Of a stretch of 64,000 bases of DNA, positions 44,050 to 52,998 are shown one piece after another; position 1 is the stretch's first letter, and every line of letters starts with the position of its first letter. A program made the translations under genes and the position numbers. The notes under the pieces were generated by a model. It ran no database searches. It saw nothing but the letters and a program-made list of their open reading frames with translations, and was not told the origin of the DNA. The DNA comes from CAIQJJ01 sp964606085. GTDB taxonomy: Bacteria > Chloroflexota > Anaerolineae > Anaerolineales > UBA4823. The stretch is taken from contig CAZSFD010000006.1 in assembly GCA_964606085.1 (NCBI GenBank), forward strand, positions 1 to 64,000. The letters are read 5' to 3'.

Positions 44050-44544
44050 ATGCTGAACTATCTACGACATGCTACCGGGTACGGCTTCCTGGCCGGGCTA
44101 TTTTTCTCGCTGGCCTACATCGCCTTCGTCATCCCCTTCACCGGGCTGATGATGGTGTTGACCAATGTCCCCGTGGGCCGGGGGTTCGAGGCCATCATCG
44201 GCGCGGGGATACTCACCGCTTGCGCCTGGCCGTTTTCGTTCTGGCTGGGCGTGCTGCCGGGAGCGGCGCTTGGCACGCTGGGTGGGGCGCTTTTTGGCGG
44301 GTTATTGGCCCCCTGGCGGGATCGGCTGACGCCGCGCCAGGCCGCCGTCATCGCCGTCGCGCTCACGCTGCTGGTGCTGCTGCCCATTCATGGCCTGTTT
44401 GCGCCGGGTCTGCTCGATGAGCATCAGGTTGGCCTGGCGCGTTATGGCACGTATGGCTTCTGGCTGGTTGGCCCCAGTATTTTTGCCGTCCCGGCGGCGG
44501 CCTGGGCGGGGTGGATGTTGCAAAAGAAGCGCCTGGTCGCGTGA
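44050..44544 (+). CDS. Small membrane protein of unknown function
   Basis: A 164-aa protein with four likely membrane helices (about 10-35, 45-75, 95-115, 130-155) and short basic loops (WRDRLTPRQ). Glycine-rich stretches such as GAALGTLGGALFGGLL suggest close helix packing. GGAG is eight bases before the ATG at 44050; an in-frame ATG at 44026 lies within repeat sequence and is less likely. I recognise no family. It begins a group of three unrelated small membrane proteins. Confidence 0.75.
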   Translation: MLNYLRHATGYGFLAGLFFSLAYIAFVIPFTGLMMVLTNVPVGRGFEAIIGAGILTACAWPFSFWLGVLPGAALGTLGGALFGGLLAPWRDRLTPRQAAVIAVALTLLVLLPIHGLFAPGLLDEHQVGLARYGTYGFWLVGPSIFAVPAAAWAGWMLQKKRLVA

Positions 44545-44632
44545 GATAGGATACGTTTGAAAAAAGGGGAGTATAATTAGGAGAACTTTTATCAACTTAC
44601 TCTGTTATTGTTCCAATTGTAGAGGCCAAGAT

Positions 44633-45076
44633 ATGGACCCCACCGAACTCTTCCCCTGGTTATTTGGCGGCAGCATGGTGTTCACACTGGTCATCGTCAT
44701 CATAAGCGTGTGCCTTTCGGTGGTGTGTACGGTCGTACCCATCGGCGCGGTGATCTGGTTCATTATGAAGCGCAGCAAGCAGAGCCAGGCCATGCAGCAG
44801 GCCAGCCTGAGTTGGCGCAGCACCACGGGCCGCGTGGTCAAGTCACGCGTCGAGGTTTCGGGCGGGGAGCATTCCAGCGTTTCACCCTATGTGCTGTACG
44901 AATACGAGGTCAACGGGCGCGCCTACCAAAACGCGCAGATTCGCGCCGGCGATCAATTCATGCGTTCGGGCAGTTCGCGCGACGCCTACGAAACCGTCGA
45001 TCGCTACCCCGTCGGCCAGCCGGTGACGGTGTACTACGACCCGGCCAACCCGATCAACGCGGCATTAGAGCGGTAA
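44633..45076 (+). CDS. DUF3592-type membrane protein
   Basis: A 147-aa protein with one N-terminal membrane segment (about 12-45, SMVFTLVIVIISVCLSVVC) and a soluble beta-rich domain with WRSTTGRVVKSRVE, YVLYEYEVNGRAYQNAQIRAG and YPVGQPVTVYYDPANP. The last block is the signature of the DUF3592 family, whose function is unknown. No clear ribosome-binding site is visible; AGAGG lies 10 bases upstream of the ATG. It stands 88 bases after the preceding membrane-protein gene. Confidence 0.82.
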   Translation: MDPTELFPWLFGGSMVFTLVIVIISVCLSVVCTVVPIGAVIWFIMKRSKQSQAMQQASLSWRSTTGRVVKSRVEVSGGEHSSVSPYVLYEYEVNGRAYQNAQIRAGDQFMRSGSSRDAYETVDRYPVGQPVTVYYDPANPINAALER

Positions 45077-45085
45077 GAGAGCGTT

Positions 45086-45156
45086 TTCACCGCGAAGGCC
45101 GCGAAGGCTTCGCCAGCAAGGTTTTCCTTCGCGCTCTTCGCGTCCTTCGCGGTAAA
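45086..45156. repeat. Dispersed hairpin repeat of cgcgaagg units
   Basis: Arms 45086-45106 and 45136-45156 (ttcaccgcgaaggccgcgaag and a complement with two differences) separated by 29 bases. Related in design to the caaag-type hairpins at 4884 and 17480. It fills the gap between two membrane-protein genes. Confidence 0.8.
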
Positions 45157-45173
45157 TTGATTTTGACCGAAAG

Positions 45174-45944
45174 ATGAACCCCTTAAACCAACGCCTGCGC
45201 CAGACCTTCTTCTTCTCCGCCAGCGACCTGCGCGCCAACCGCTCCGGGCAGTTTTCGCCGCGCCAGCAGGCGCGCTTGCAGGCCAGCGGGGCCAGCATTG
45301 GGCTGAGCCTGATCGTGTTCACGCTCGTCATGCTTGGCACAATTGGCGTCAGCGTGGTCATTTCGCTCGCCTCCGGTGCAACGCCTGATCTGACGAATAA
45401 CGAATCACGAACAACGATTCTCGTTTTAGCTGGCGTCATCGGCCTGGTCATCGTCTACGGCTACTTCTCCAGCCGCAAGCACATCGCTGCCACGCGCGCC
45501 AAAACCTTCAAGGTGGCCGAGGGCGTGGCGCAGGTGGGAAAAATTCGCGCCGATGCCGCCCACTTCGAGATCAAGATCGGGCGCAACCGCCTGCGCCTGC
45601 CGGCCCAGGAGCAATTCGACGCCTTCGAGCCAGGCACGGCCTACCGCATCTACTTCGTTCCCGGCCCGATCCCCACCATCCTTTCGGGTGAGATCATCGG
45701 CACAGAAGCCGAAGCCGACCTGCCCGATGACCCCGAAGCCCCGCTCGAACAGGACGTGATTTTGCGCCGTCACCAGGCCGGGCGGCCAGTGGTGATCGTG
45801 CTGGCGCTGCTGGCGCTGGGCATCCCGCTGGTGGGCGTGGCGGCCTCCACCTTGCCAGGCGGGCTGAGGGCGTTGGTGATGTTTGGCCTGCTGGCGGCGG
45901 CGATCCTGTTCGTCTTTTGGGCGCTGCGGCGCATGTCAAAATGA
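45174..45944 (+). CDS. Membrane protein of unknown function
   Basis: A 256-aa protein with hydrophobic pairs near each end (about 42-65 and 80-98; about 205-225 and 230-250) and a soluble middle domain (about 100-195) with FKVAEGVAQVGKIRADAAHF and GTAYRIYFVPGPIPTILSGE, a beta-rich region of a kind seen in other small Chloroflexota membrane proteins. The loop between the first two helices (PDLTNNESRTTIL) is encoded by a 7-bp repeat (45393-45420) kept in frame. No function can be assigned. Confidence 0.75.
   Translation: MNPLNQRLRQTFFFSASDLRANRSGQFSPRQQARLQASGASIGLSLIVFTLVMLGTIGVSVVISLASGATPDLTNNESRTTILVLAGVIGLVIVYGYFSSRKHIAATRAKTFKVAEGVAQVGKIRADAAHFEIKIGRNRLRLPAQEQFDAFEPGTAYRIYFVPGPIPTILSGEIIGTEAEADLPDDPEAPLEQDVILRRHQAGRPVVIVLALLALGIPLVGVAASTLPGGLRALVMFGLLAAAILFVFWALRRMSK
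45393..45420. repeat. Degenerate 7-bp tandem repeat inside a membrane-protein gene
   Basis: Units acgaata, acgaatc, acgaaca, acgattc, read through in frame. Confidence 0.8.
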
Positions 45945-46000
45945 TCACCACCACCGAAAACCTATTGCTTTACCCCGTACTTTTCCACAGGAGTTTGACC

Positions 46001-49000
46001 ATGAACCGTTTCTCTCCCTCGCGTTTGTTCAACCTGCTGGTGGTGGCGGCGCTGCTGTTGAGCGTGCTGCCCTTCCAGCCCCAGCCCGCCGCCGCCGAGA
46101 CCGACGCCCCCGAAGCGGCGGCGTTCAATTCGCTCTACCTGGCTGGCACCACAGGCTATGTGAGTGTACCCAACAGCAACGAACTGAACTACCTCTCTGC
46201 CATCACCATCGAAGCCTGGGTCTACCGCAACAACACCTTGCGCAGTGAGACCATCGTGGGCAATGGCTGGCAGGATTCTTACTGGTTTGGCTTCACCACC
46301 AATGGCAAGCTGCGCTTCATTGCCGACGGCGGCGCACTGGTAGATAGCGTCGGCACCGTTTCGGCGGGCGCGTGGACGCATGTGGCCATCACCTACAACG
46401 GCAGTCAGCGCAACTTCTACATCAACGGCGCCCTGGATACCAGCACCAACGCCTCGCCCGGCGCTATCACCCCAAACACCGACCCCCTCGGCATCGGGCG
46501 CGACGCCGACCCCTTCAGCAGCAATTATTTCGACGGCATGATAGACGAAGTGCGCATCTGGAACGTGGTGCGCACCCCGGCGCAGATTCAGGCCGGCCTG
46601 TTCCAGCCTTACACCACCCCTTACCCCTCCAGCCTGATCGGCTATTGGAAGCTGGACGGCAACACCGACGATGAAACTGGCGACCACGATGGCTCGCTGC
46701 AAGGCGGCCTGGGGTCAGCTTCGTGGGGCAACGCCGGGGCCATCCCGCACGATATTCGCATCCCGCAGGTGGCCAACACGCCCACCCTCGACGGCCAATG
46801 CAGCGATTACACCAATGCCCAGGTCGTCACCGCCGAGGGCGCCGAGGTCTCGTTGCAGCACACCGCCACCGATCTGTGGGTGTGCTTCCACTTCTACACC
46901 AACAACGAGGGTTACACGCGCGCCAACCTGCTGCTAGACCCCAACCACGACCGCCTCGACCCTGCCCAACCCGACGATTTGCGCATGACGGTTAATAATG
47001 ATGATTCCATCGCATCCTATGCCGGTACCGGCGGCGGGGGCTGGGTGGTCACCGATACCTTTGCCACCGAGTGGGACGGCGAATGGCACATCACCGGCGG
47101 CGAGTTTCCCTACCACACGGCGGAATTTCGCGTGGCGCAATCGCTGTTGGGCGAATGGGGCAGCGTGATTGGCCTGGCGCTTGACCCCTACATCCCTGGC
47201 CCGCTGTTTCGCGATACGGCTGGCATGTGGCCGGCGCTCTCGGCCAGCACCCTGCCTTCCACCTGGAGCAGCGCCACCCTGGCCGGCACCGGCCCGGCGC
47301 GCACCTTCACCGGCAGCGTGCAGTATCAGCCGCAAAATCTCAACATCAACCCCAGCGGCATTTACGGGGCTAAGGTGGAACTTTACGGCTACGAGACGAA
47401 CGGCTCTGAAGCCCTGGTCGCCAGCGATACCACCGACACGGCGGGCAATTTCAGCCTGTCTACCACCGACGATTTCACCCGTCACCGCCTGGAACTGGCC
47501 TCCTACCCGCAGGGCTACGTCCCCAGCGATGCGATGGTAGACCCACCCGCTGTCAAGCTCGACCTGCGCACGCTCGATTACGGCGATGCCGGCGGCGGCA
47601 CCTACCCGCTCAACCTGTTCTTCCTCGGCGACCCTGTGCCGGGCAACCTGGCCGCTCCCTATGGCCCGGTGTTCCTGATTGTCGCCGCGCAGTCGGTGAT
47701 TGATGACGGCGCCCTCGAGGAATTTCGTAATTTCAAGGTTCAGCAAGGCTACGCGGTGACGATCCGTTCCGTCGAATACGCCGATGCTAACTATCCCGGC
47801 GCCACCCGCCTGGAAAAAATTCGGTCAATGGAGCAGGAACACCTGATCGCCTACGGTAACCGCTTCCAGTTTGTCATGCTGGTTGGTACGCACGATACCA
47901 TCCCCTTCGCCAAAATCACCCCCTACGCCACCGGCGAGTCTCCAATTTGCGCCAGTGAAGAACCCAAGAATTACAAATACTCCGATTGGCTGTACGTGGA
48001 TTTGACCAGCACCCCCAATACCAACGGCAACGGCTGCGCCCTCGATGGCACCCTCACCAAGCCCGATAAGCTGGTCAGCGGATACACGCCCGATAGCTTC
48101 GCCTACGACCCCACGGTGGCCCTCGGGCGCATCCCCTTCGACGACCCCAACACCGTGCGCCAGGCGCTGCGCAACAGCATCGGCTTCGAGAAGCAGTCGG
48201 AGAGCTACAAGCTGGATGCCCTGGCGGGTATGTCGTTGGTGGCGCTGAAGGGCTACTTCGACGGCGAAATCTGCGCCGATAACTGGGGCGATCACTGCGT
48301 GCCGCCTTCTTCCAACGCCGAGCGCAGTTACGACACGGCGGAACTGTCGGAAGAGATGCAAACCGACTTCCTCAATATCAACGGCTTCGACGTGACCGAA
48401 CTCTACGAAAACGAAGCCGCCATCGCCGGCGGCATCCACACCTCCTTCCCCGACGACCTGACGCTGATGAACGTGCGTGAAGCCCTCGACGAAGGCCGCT
48501 TCGGCCTGGCGGTGATGAGCGGGCACGGCAACTCCACCGGCGTCTNNNNNNNNNNCAACAATGGCGTGGTGGATGTCAGCGATGGCAGCAGCACCGAGCT
48601 TTCAGAAACGCAGTTCTTCGACATCAACGGTGTGCTGGATAACGTGGACGCCGAAGGGCCGCGCGGCAGCGTGTTCGTGCTGCTTGCCTGCTCCAACGCC
48701 ACGCCCACCAACCCCAGCAACCTGGCGGCCACCATCCTGGCTGATGGCCATGGCCCGGCCTCGGTGGCGGCGTTGAGCGTGGTGACGGTGGGTAGTTGGC
48801 TGAGCGAAAACGACGGCAACGTGGAGAGCATCGGCTACTACATCACCAAGCGCCTGGTCAGCAATGGCTACCGCCTGGGTGAATCGGTGTGGTGGACGAT
48901 GGCCGACCTGCTGAAGAAGGGCAAATCGGGCAGCGGCGGCGTGGCCTACGACCTCTACGGCGACCCCACGCTCACCTTCTATGGCAACCCCGGCGGGCAA

Positions 49001-51082
49001 ACCAGCCTCGACCCGTGGCCGATGGGCCGCCGCACCCCCTCGGGCGATGGCTACCTCAGCCTGCCCGGCCCCACCGTCCCCAAGCAGCTCTGGGAATATC
49101 AGACCGGCATGCACACCGCCGACACTTACGGCCCCACCCCGCTGGTCAGCGCGGATGGCGAAGTGATCGTGGCCGCCGAAACCTACATAGACGTATTGCG
49201 CAACGGAACGCTCTTCCAACGCCTGAACCTGGATGACTACGTTTTCGGCAGCCCGGCGCTCTCTGCCGACGGCACGATCTACGTGATGGATCAAGACGCC
49301 AACCTCTACGCCTTCGCCCGCCAACGTCTGAACTATGGCGGCAATACCTGGCTCAGCGACCTGCGCTACCGCCGCTGGAAAGTGGATTTGGGCGAAAATC
49401 CGCAGGCCAGCCCCACCATTGGGGCCGATGGCTATATTTTGGCCGGCGTGGGCGGGCCAACCGCCAGTGACCCGCGCCTGTGGCTGGTGCGCTCGGATGG
49501 CGTGTTGTTCTCCTCCTGGGCGCTCGACCACAACCCGGCCAACTACGCCACCACCGACGCCAGCCGCGTCATCTACGTCACCACCAAAGGCGATGACGGC
49601 CACATCTACCGCTTCACCCAGTTCTGCGATACTTTCGTCAACCCCGATGTCTGCCCCTACAATAGCTGGGTCGAGGCCACCATCCCCGATGCCTTCTACA
49701 CCCCCCCGCTGCTGGCCTACGGCTCGGTCTACGCTGGCGATGTGGATGATACGCTGTATAAATTCAACAAAGACACCCTGGCCGTCGAAGCCACCTTCGT
49801 GGCCGACAGCGCCATTCAGCTTGGCCCCATGGCCACCCCCAATGGCGATATTCTCATCATCAGCGGTCAGGGCGTGATGTATAGCCTGAGCAAAAATCTG
49901 GCTACCGTGCGCTGGCAGCGAAACCTGGGCTACACCTCCATTTATGGCTTCCCGGCGGCTTCCAGCAACGCCATCTACCTGGCCTTCGACGGCTATCTGC
50001 ACGCCTTCAGCCCCAGCAGCGGCGCATTGCTGTGGAAGCGCAGCCTGGGCGGCGAGATTTCGTATGCCTCGGTTTCGGTTGGCTATGGGCGTGAAGTCTA
50101 CGTCCAGGGCGTGACCGGCAAAGTGCTGGCCTTCGGCGAAGGCTGGGCGCAGCGACCGGGGCGCATCCTCGCCATCCCCGGCCTGGCCGCCGTCGCCGCC
50201 CGCCCGCTGATGACGATTGAGATTCAGCAAACCGTGGAACTGACCCCCGCGCTGACCCTGGCCCCCACAGCCATCCACGCCGACATCACCGCCCTGCTCT
50301 TACAGCGCAGTGAAGACGGCGGCCCGTGGCAGGATGTGGCCGTGCTGCCCCCCGGCACGACGATCTACACCGACACCAACATCAGCGACGACGCCAGCTA
50401 CCTCTACCGCGTGCAAAACCTGATGAGCGACGGCAGCCACTCCGACTTCACCACCACCCTCGAGGTGGCCCAAAGCCTGCCCGACGCCCCCGGCGCGCCC
50501 ACGCTGAACAGCGCCACGGCGGCCTCCTCCAGCGCCATCGAATTGGCCTGGACGCCCTTCGCCGGCAGCGTGGTGGAAAACTACATCGTTGAGCGCGCCG
50601 CCAATGCTGGCGGGCCCTACACGGCCATCCTCACCGTCACCAGCGAAACCACCTCGCTGGTAGATAGCAGCCTGACGCCCGGCAGCACCGCCCACTACCG
50701 GGTGCGCGCCGTCAACGCCACCGCCACCAGCGGCCCCTCCAACGTGCTGAATGCCACCACCTTCACGCAAAGCCTGGCCGCCCCGCAGAACTTCGCCGCC
50801 AGCAAGACTGGCAGCGGCCAAATCACCCTCACCTGGACGCCCGGCCCGGCTGGCGCCACCGCCGTGATCGAGATCATCACCTTCGGCGAGAGTGAGTACA
50901 GCCCGCTGACCAGCCTGGCTGCCAACACAGGCACGTTCAGCCTGCCGATGGGCGAAAACGGCGCCTACGACTTCCGCCTCAAGTACGTGCAGGGGGCGAA
51001 CGAGTCGCCGTATGCTTACACCAACCAGAGCGTGGTCATCGCCGACCCGTTCAGCATCTACCTGCCGGTGATTGTGCGCTAA
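46001..51082 (+). CDS. Secreted C25 (gingipain-type) cysteine protease with LamG, propeller and FnIII modules
   Basis: A 1693-aa exported protein. The signal peptide runs from MNRF to about residue 33 (PQPAAAE). Order of parts: LamG/concanavalin-like domain (about 45-220), CBM9-like domain (about 250-450), C25-type peptidase (about 545-1000), PQQ/WD-like beta-propeller (about 1025-1390), two to three FnIII-like domains (about 1395-1680) and the tail IYLPVIVR. The presumed catalytic dyad is His842 (MSGHGNSTG) and Cys897 (LLACSNA), as in gingipains, which cut after Arg or Lys. CAGGAG precedes the ATG at 46001. An assembly gap (48546-48555) falls between His and Cys, so local residue numbers are approximate. 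It likely acts at the cell surface or outside. A terminator follows. Confidence 0.88.
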   Translation: MNRFSPSRLFNLLVVAALLLSVLPFQPQPAAAETDAPEAAAFNSLYLAGTTGYVSVPNSNELNYLSAITIEAWVYRNNTLRSETIVGNGWQDSYWFGFTTNGKLRFIADGGALVDSVGTVSAGAWTHVAITYNGSQRNFYINGALDTSTNASPGAITPNTDPLGIGRDADPFSSNYFDGMIDEVRIWNVVRTPAQIQAGLFQPYTTPYPSSLIGYWKLDGNTDDETGDHDGSLQGGLGSASWGNAGAIPHDIRIPQVANTPTLDGQCSDYTNAQVVTAEGAEVSLQHTATDLWVCFHFYTNNEGYTRANLLLDPNHDRLDPAQPDDLRMTVNNDDSIASYAGTGGGGWVVTDTFATEWDGEWHITGGEFPYHTAEFRVAQSLLGEWGSVIGLALDPYIPGPLFRDTAGMWPALSASTLPSTWSSATLAGTGPARTFTGSVQYQPQNLNINPSGIYGAKVELYGYETNGSEALVASDTTDTAGNFSLSTTDDFTRHRLELASYPQGYVPSDAMVDPPAVKLDLRTLDYGDAGGGTYPLNLFFLGDPVPGNLAAPYGPVFLIVAAQSVIDDGALEEFRNFKVQQGYAVTIRSVEYADANYPGATRLEKIRSMEQEHLIAYGNRFQFVMLVGTHDTIPFAKITPYATGESPICASEEPKNYKYSDWLYVDLTSTPNTNGNGCALDGTLTKPDKLVSGYTPDSFAYDPTVALGRIPFDDPNTVRQALRNSIGFEKQSESYKLDALAGMSLVALKGYFDGEICADNWGDHCVPPSSNAERSYDTAELSEEMQTDFLNINGFDVTELYENEAAIAGGIHTSFPDDLTLMNVREALDEGRFGLAVMSGHGNSTGVXXXXNNGVVDVSDGSSTELSETQFFDINGVLDNVDAEGPRGSVFVLLACSNATPTNPSNLAATILADGHGPASVAALSVVTVGSWLSENDGNVESIGYYITKRLVSNGYRLGESVWWTMADLLKKGKSGSGGVAYDLYGDPTLTFYGNPGGQTSLDPWPMGRRTPSGDGYLSLPGPTVPKQLWEYQTGMHTADTYGPTPLVSADGEVIVAAETYIDVLRNGTLFQRLNLDDYVFGSPALSADGTIYVMDQDANLYAFARQRLNYGGNTWLSDLRYRRWKVDLGENPQASPTIGADGYILAGVGGPTASDPRLWLVRSDGVLFSSWALDHNPANYATTDASRVIYVTTKGDDGHIYRFTQFCDTFVNPDVCPYNSWVEATIPDAFYTPPLLAYGSVYAGDVDDTLYKFNKDTLAVEATFVADSAIQLGPMATPNGDILIISGQGVMYSLSKNLATVRWQRNLGYTSIYGFPAASSNAIYLAFDGYLHAFSPSSGALLWKRSLGGEISYASVSVGYGREVYVQGVTGKVLAFGEGWAQRPGRILAIPGLAAVAARPLMTIEIQQTVELTPALTLAPTAIHADITALLLQRSEDGGPWQDVAVLPPGTTIYTDTNISDDASYLYRVQNLMSDGSHSDFTTTLEVAQSLPDAPGAPTLNSATAASSSAIELAWTPFAGSVVENYIVERAANAGGPYTAILTVTSETTSLVDSSLTPGSTAHYRVRAVNATATSGPSNVLNATTFTQSLAAPQNFAASKTGSGQITLTWTPGPAGATAVIEIITFGESEYSPLTSLAANTGTFSLPMGENGAYDFRLKYVQGANESPYAYTNQSVVIADPFSIYLPVIVR
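48546..48555. other. Assembly gap (10 N)
   Basis: Ten undetermined bases inside the C25 protease gene, five residues after the catalytic His. The reading frame is open on both sides with this gap length, but the true length is unknown. Confidence 0.99.
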
Positions 51083-51093
51083 GCAACAACACC

Positions 51094-51131
51094 AAAAAAG
51101 CTGGCTGCCATGAGCAGCCAGCTTTTTTTTT
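51094..51131 (+). terminator. Strong intrinsic terminator
   Basis: A stem gctggctg/cagccagc extended by A/T pairs and followed by nine or more T, directly after the protease gene. Confidence 0.93.
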
Positions 51132-51180
51132 CGATGAATATCTGATTGACCATCTCGCCGCTTTGCGTTAAGATTTTCCT

Positions 51181-52998
51181 ATGACCGGCACACCTATTCA
51201 TTATCAGTGGAAATGGAAACTGCGATCTTCTCCCGAAGCGCTCTGGCCGCTGGTTTCTGACACCAACCGTTTCAACCAAGATACCGGTCTGCCGCCGATC
51301 TACCACCTTCCCGGTGCAGCCCGTTTTCCGGCGCGCCGTCTTGGGTTTCGCATGTATGGCGTGCAGGTCGAGTGGGATGAGGAACCCTTCGAATGGTTCC
51401 ATCCGCATCAGTTTGGTGTGCTGCGGCGTTACGTGCGCGGGCCAATCCACGAAGTGCGCGTGCAGGTCAATCTGGATGCCTGCGATGGCGGCACCCACCT
51501 GACCTACCAGGTGTGGGTTACGCCGCGCAACGTCTTTGGAAGCCTGGTCATCCCCTTGCAGGTGGGGTGGTTGAACGCCCGCAGCTTCGATCGGGTGATG
51601 CGCCGCTACGATGCTGCCATACAGCGCGGTGAAATCATCTCTGAAAGCGGTGCGCGCCCTCATCTGGCTGCTGGCAGCATAGCCCGCATCCAGGATGCGC
51701 AGGCCGCCCTGGCCGCTTCCACCGCCCCGCGCGCCATCGAGCGCCTGGTCGGGCTGCTGACGACGGCAGATGATCTCACCCTTTCCCGCCTGCGGCCCTA
51801 TTTCCTGGCTGACCTGTGGGGGATGCCGCGCCGCGCCGTGTTAGAAATGTTCTTGCGGGCCACCCGCGCTGGGTTGCTTAACATGTATTGGGAACTGATC
51901 TGCCCCAGCTGCCGCGGCCCCGCCAGGCGGGTAGATACGCTTGCACAGATTCAAAGCAATATCCACTGCGAAAGTTGCAACATAGATTTCAATGTCAACT
52001 TCGAGCATTCCGTCGAACTGACCTTTCGTCCCAACCCGGCCATTCGCCCATTGCCTAACCAGCTTGTCTTTTGCGTGGCTGGCCCACAGGTCTCCCCGCA
52101 TGTGGCTCTCAAGCAAAACCTGGCCCCTGGCGAAAAGCGCTTGCTGCAGCCCTTGCTCGACCCCGGCCGCTACCGCCTGCGCACTGTCGAGCAAACTGGG
52201 GCGCAGCATCTCTGCGTGCAAGCGAATGGCCTGCCTGCGCTGACCGTGCGCCTTGAACAACCCTGGCCCGAAGCCGAACTGACCATCGCCCCGGCCCCAC
52301 AGATCACAATCGAAAACACCACTCATCGTCCAATCACCGTGTTGCTCGAACGCACCGCCTGGAGCGACCTGGCTGCCACCGCCGCCGATGTCATCACGTT
52401 GCAAATTTTCCGCGATCTGTTCAGCCGTGAAGCCCTGCGCCCTGGCGAACAGGTTTCCGTAGGCAGCCTGACTCTGCTGTTCACCGACCTGCGCGAATCC
52501 ACCCGCCTTTACCGTCAGATTGGCGATGCACCCGCCTTTGGCCGGGTGATGAGCCACTTCGACGTGCTGCGCACCGCCATTGCCAACGAAGAAGGCGCCA
52601 TCGTCAAAACGATGGGCGATTCCGTCATGGCCGCCTTTCGCCACCCGGCAGCGGCCTTGCGGGCGGTGTTGGCCGCCCAACGCGCCATCCCCGAACCGTT
52701 GCAGATCAAAGCCGGCATCCATCACGGCCCGTGCATCGCTGTCACGCTCAACGAACGGCTCGATTATTTCGGCACCACCGTCAATCTGGCCGCCCGCCTT
52801 GTCCACCTTGCCAGCGGCGGCGACGTGATCATCTCGGAAGCTGTCGCCAACGATCCCGAAGTGGCCGCCTGGCTGCGCCAGCAGGCCAATGCTCTGCACG
52901 TCGAAGCCTTTGAAGCGCCACTCAAAGGCTTCGAGACCCCCTTCGTGTTGCGGCGGCTGGCCTGGAATCAACCCATCCCCCAAGAAGCTCTGGCATGA
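51181..52998 (+). CDS. Class III adenylate/guanylate cyclase with SRPBCC and zinc-ribbon domains
   Basis: A 605-aa soluble protein. Residues 1-145 form an SRPBCC/START-like ligand pocket (HYQWKWKLRSSPEALWPLVSD). About 180-310 is the same zinc-ribbon-bearing domain as in the cyclase at 37021 (CPSC and CESC knuckles; DUF5939-like), then a beta domain, and a class III catalytic domain at about 420-595. Metal Asp residues are in FTDLREST and KTMGDSVMA, with the Lys of an adenylate cyclase, and LDYFGTTVNLAARL carries the remaining active-site Asp, Asn and Arg. It should make cAMP in response to a bound hydrophobic ligand (inference). Its stop overlaps the next gene's start (ATGA at 52995). Confidence 0.88.
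   Translation: MTGTPIHYQWKWKLRSSPEALWPLVSDTNRFNQDTGLPPIYHLPGAARFPARRLGFRMYGVQVEWDEEPFEWFHPHQFGVLRRYVRGPIHEVRVQVNLDACDGGTHLTYQVWVTPRNVFGSLVIPLQVGWLNARSFDRVMRRYDAAIQRGEIISESGARPHLAAGSIARIQDAQAALAASTAPRAIERLVGLLTTADDLTLSRLRPYFLADLWGMPRRAVLEMFLRATRAGLLNMYWELICPSCRGPARRVDTLAQIQSNIHCESCNIDFNVNFEHSVELTFRPNPAIRPLPNQLVFCVAGPQVSPHVALKQNLAPGEKRLLQPLLDPGRYRLRTVEQTGAQHLCVQANGLPALTVRLEQPWPEAELTIAPAPQITIENTTHRPITVLLERTAWSDLAATAADVITLQIFRDLFSREALRPGEQVSVGSLTLLFTDLRESTRLYRQIGDAPAFGRVMSHFDVLRTAIANEEGAIVKTMGDSVMAAFRHPAAALRAVLAAQRAIPEPLQIKAGIHHGPCIAVTLNERLDYFGTTVNLAARLVHLASGGDVIISEAVANDPEVAAWLRQQANALHVEAFEAPLKGFETPFVLRRLAWNQPIPQEALA

Noticed and set aside
47825..50278. Long minus-strand frames opposite the C25 protease
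   Set aside because: Compositional shadows; the plus strand has signal peptide, catalytic residues and modular domains.
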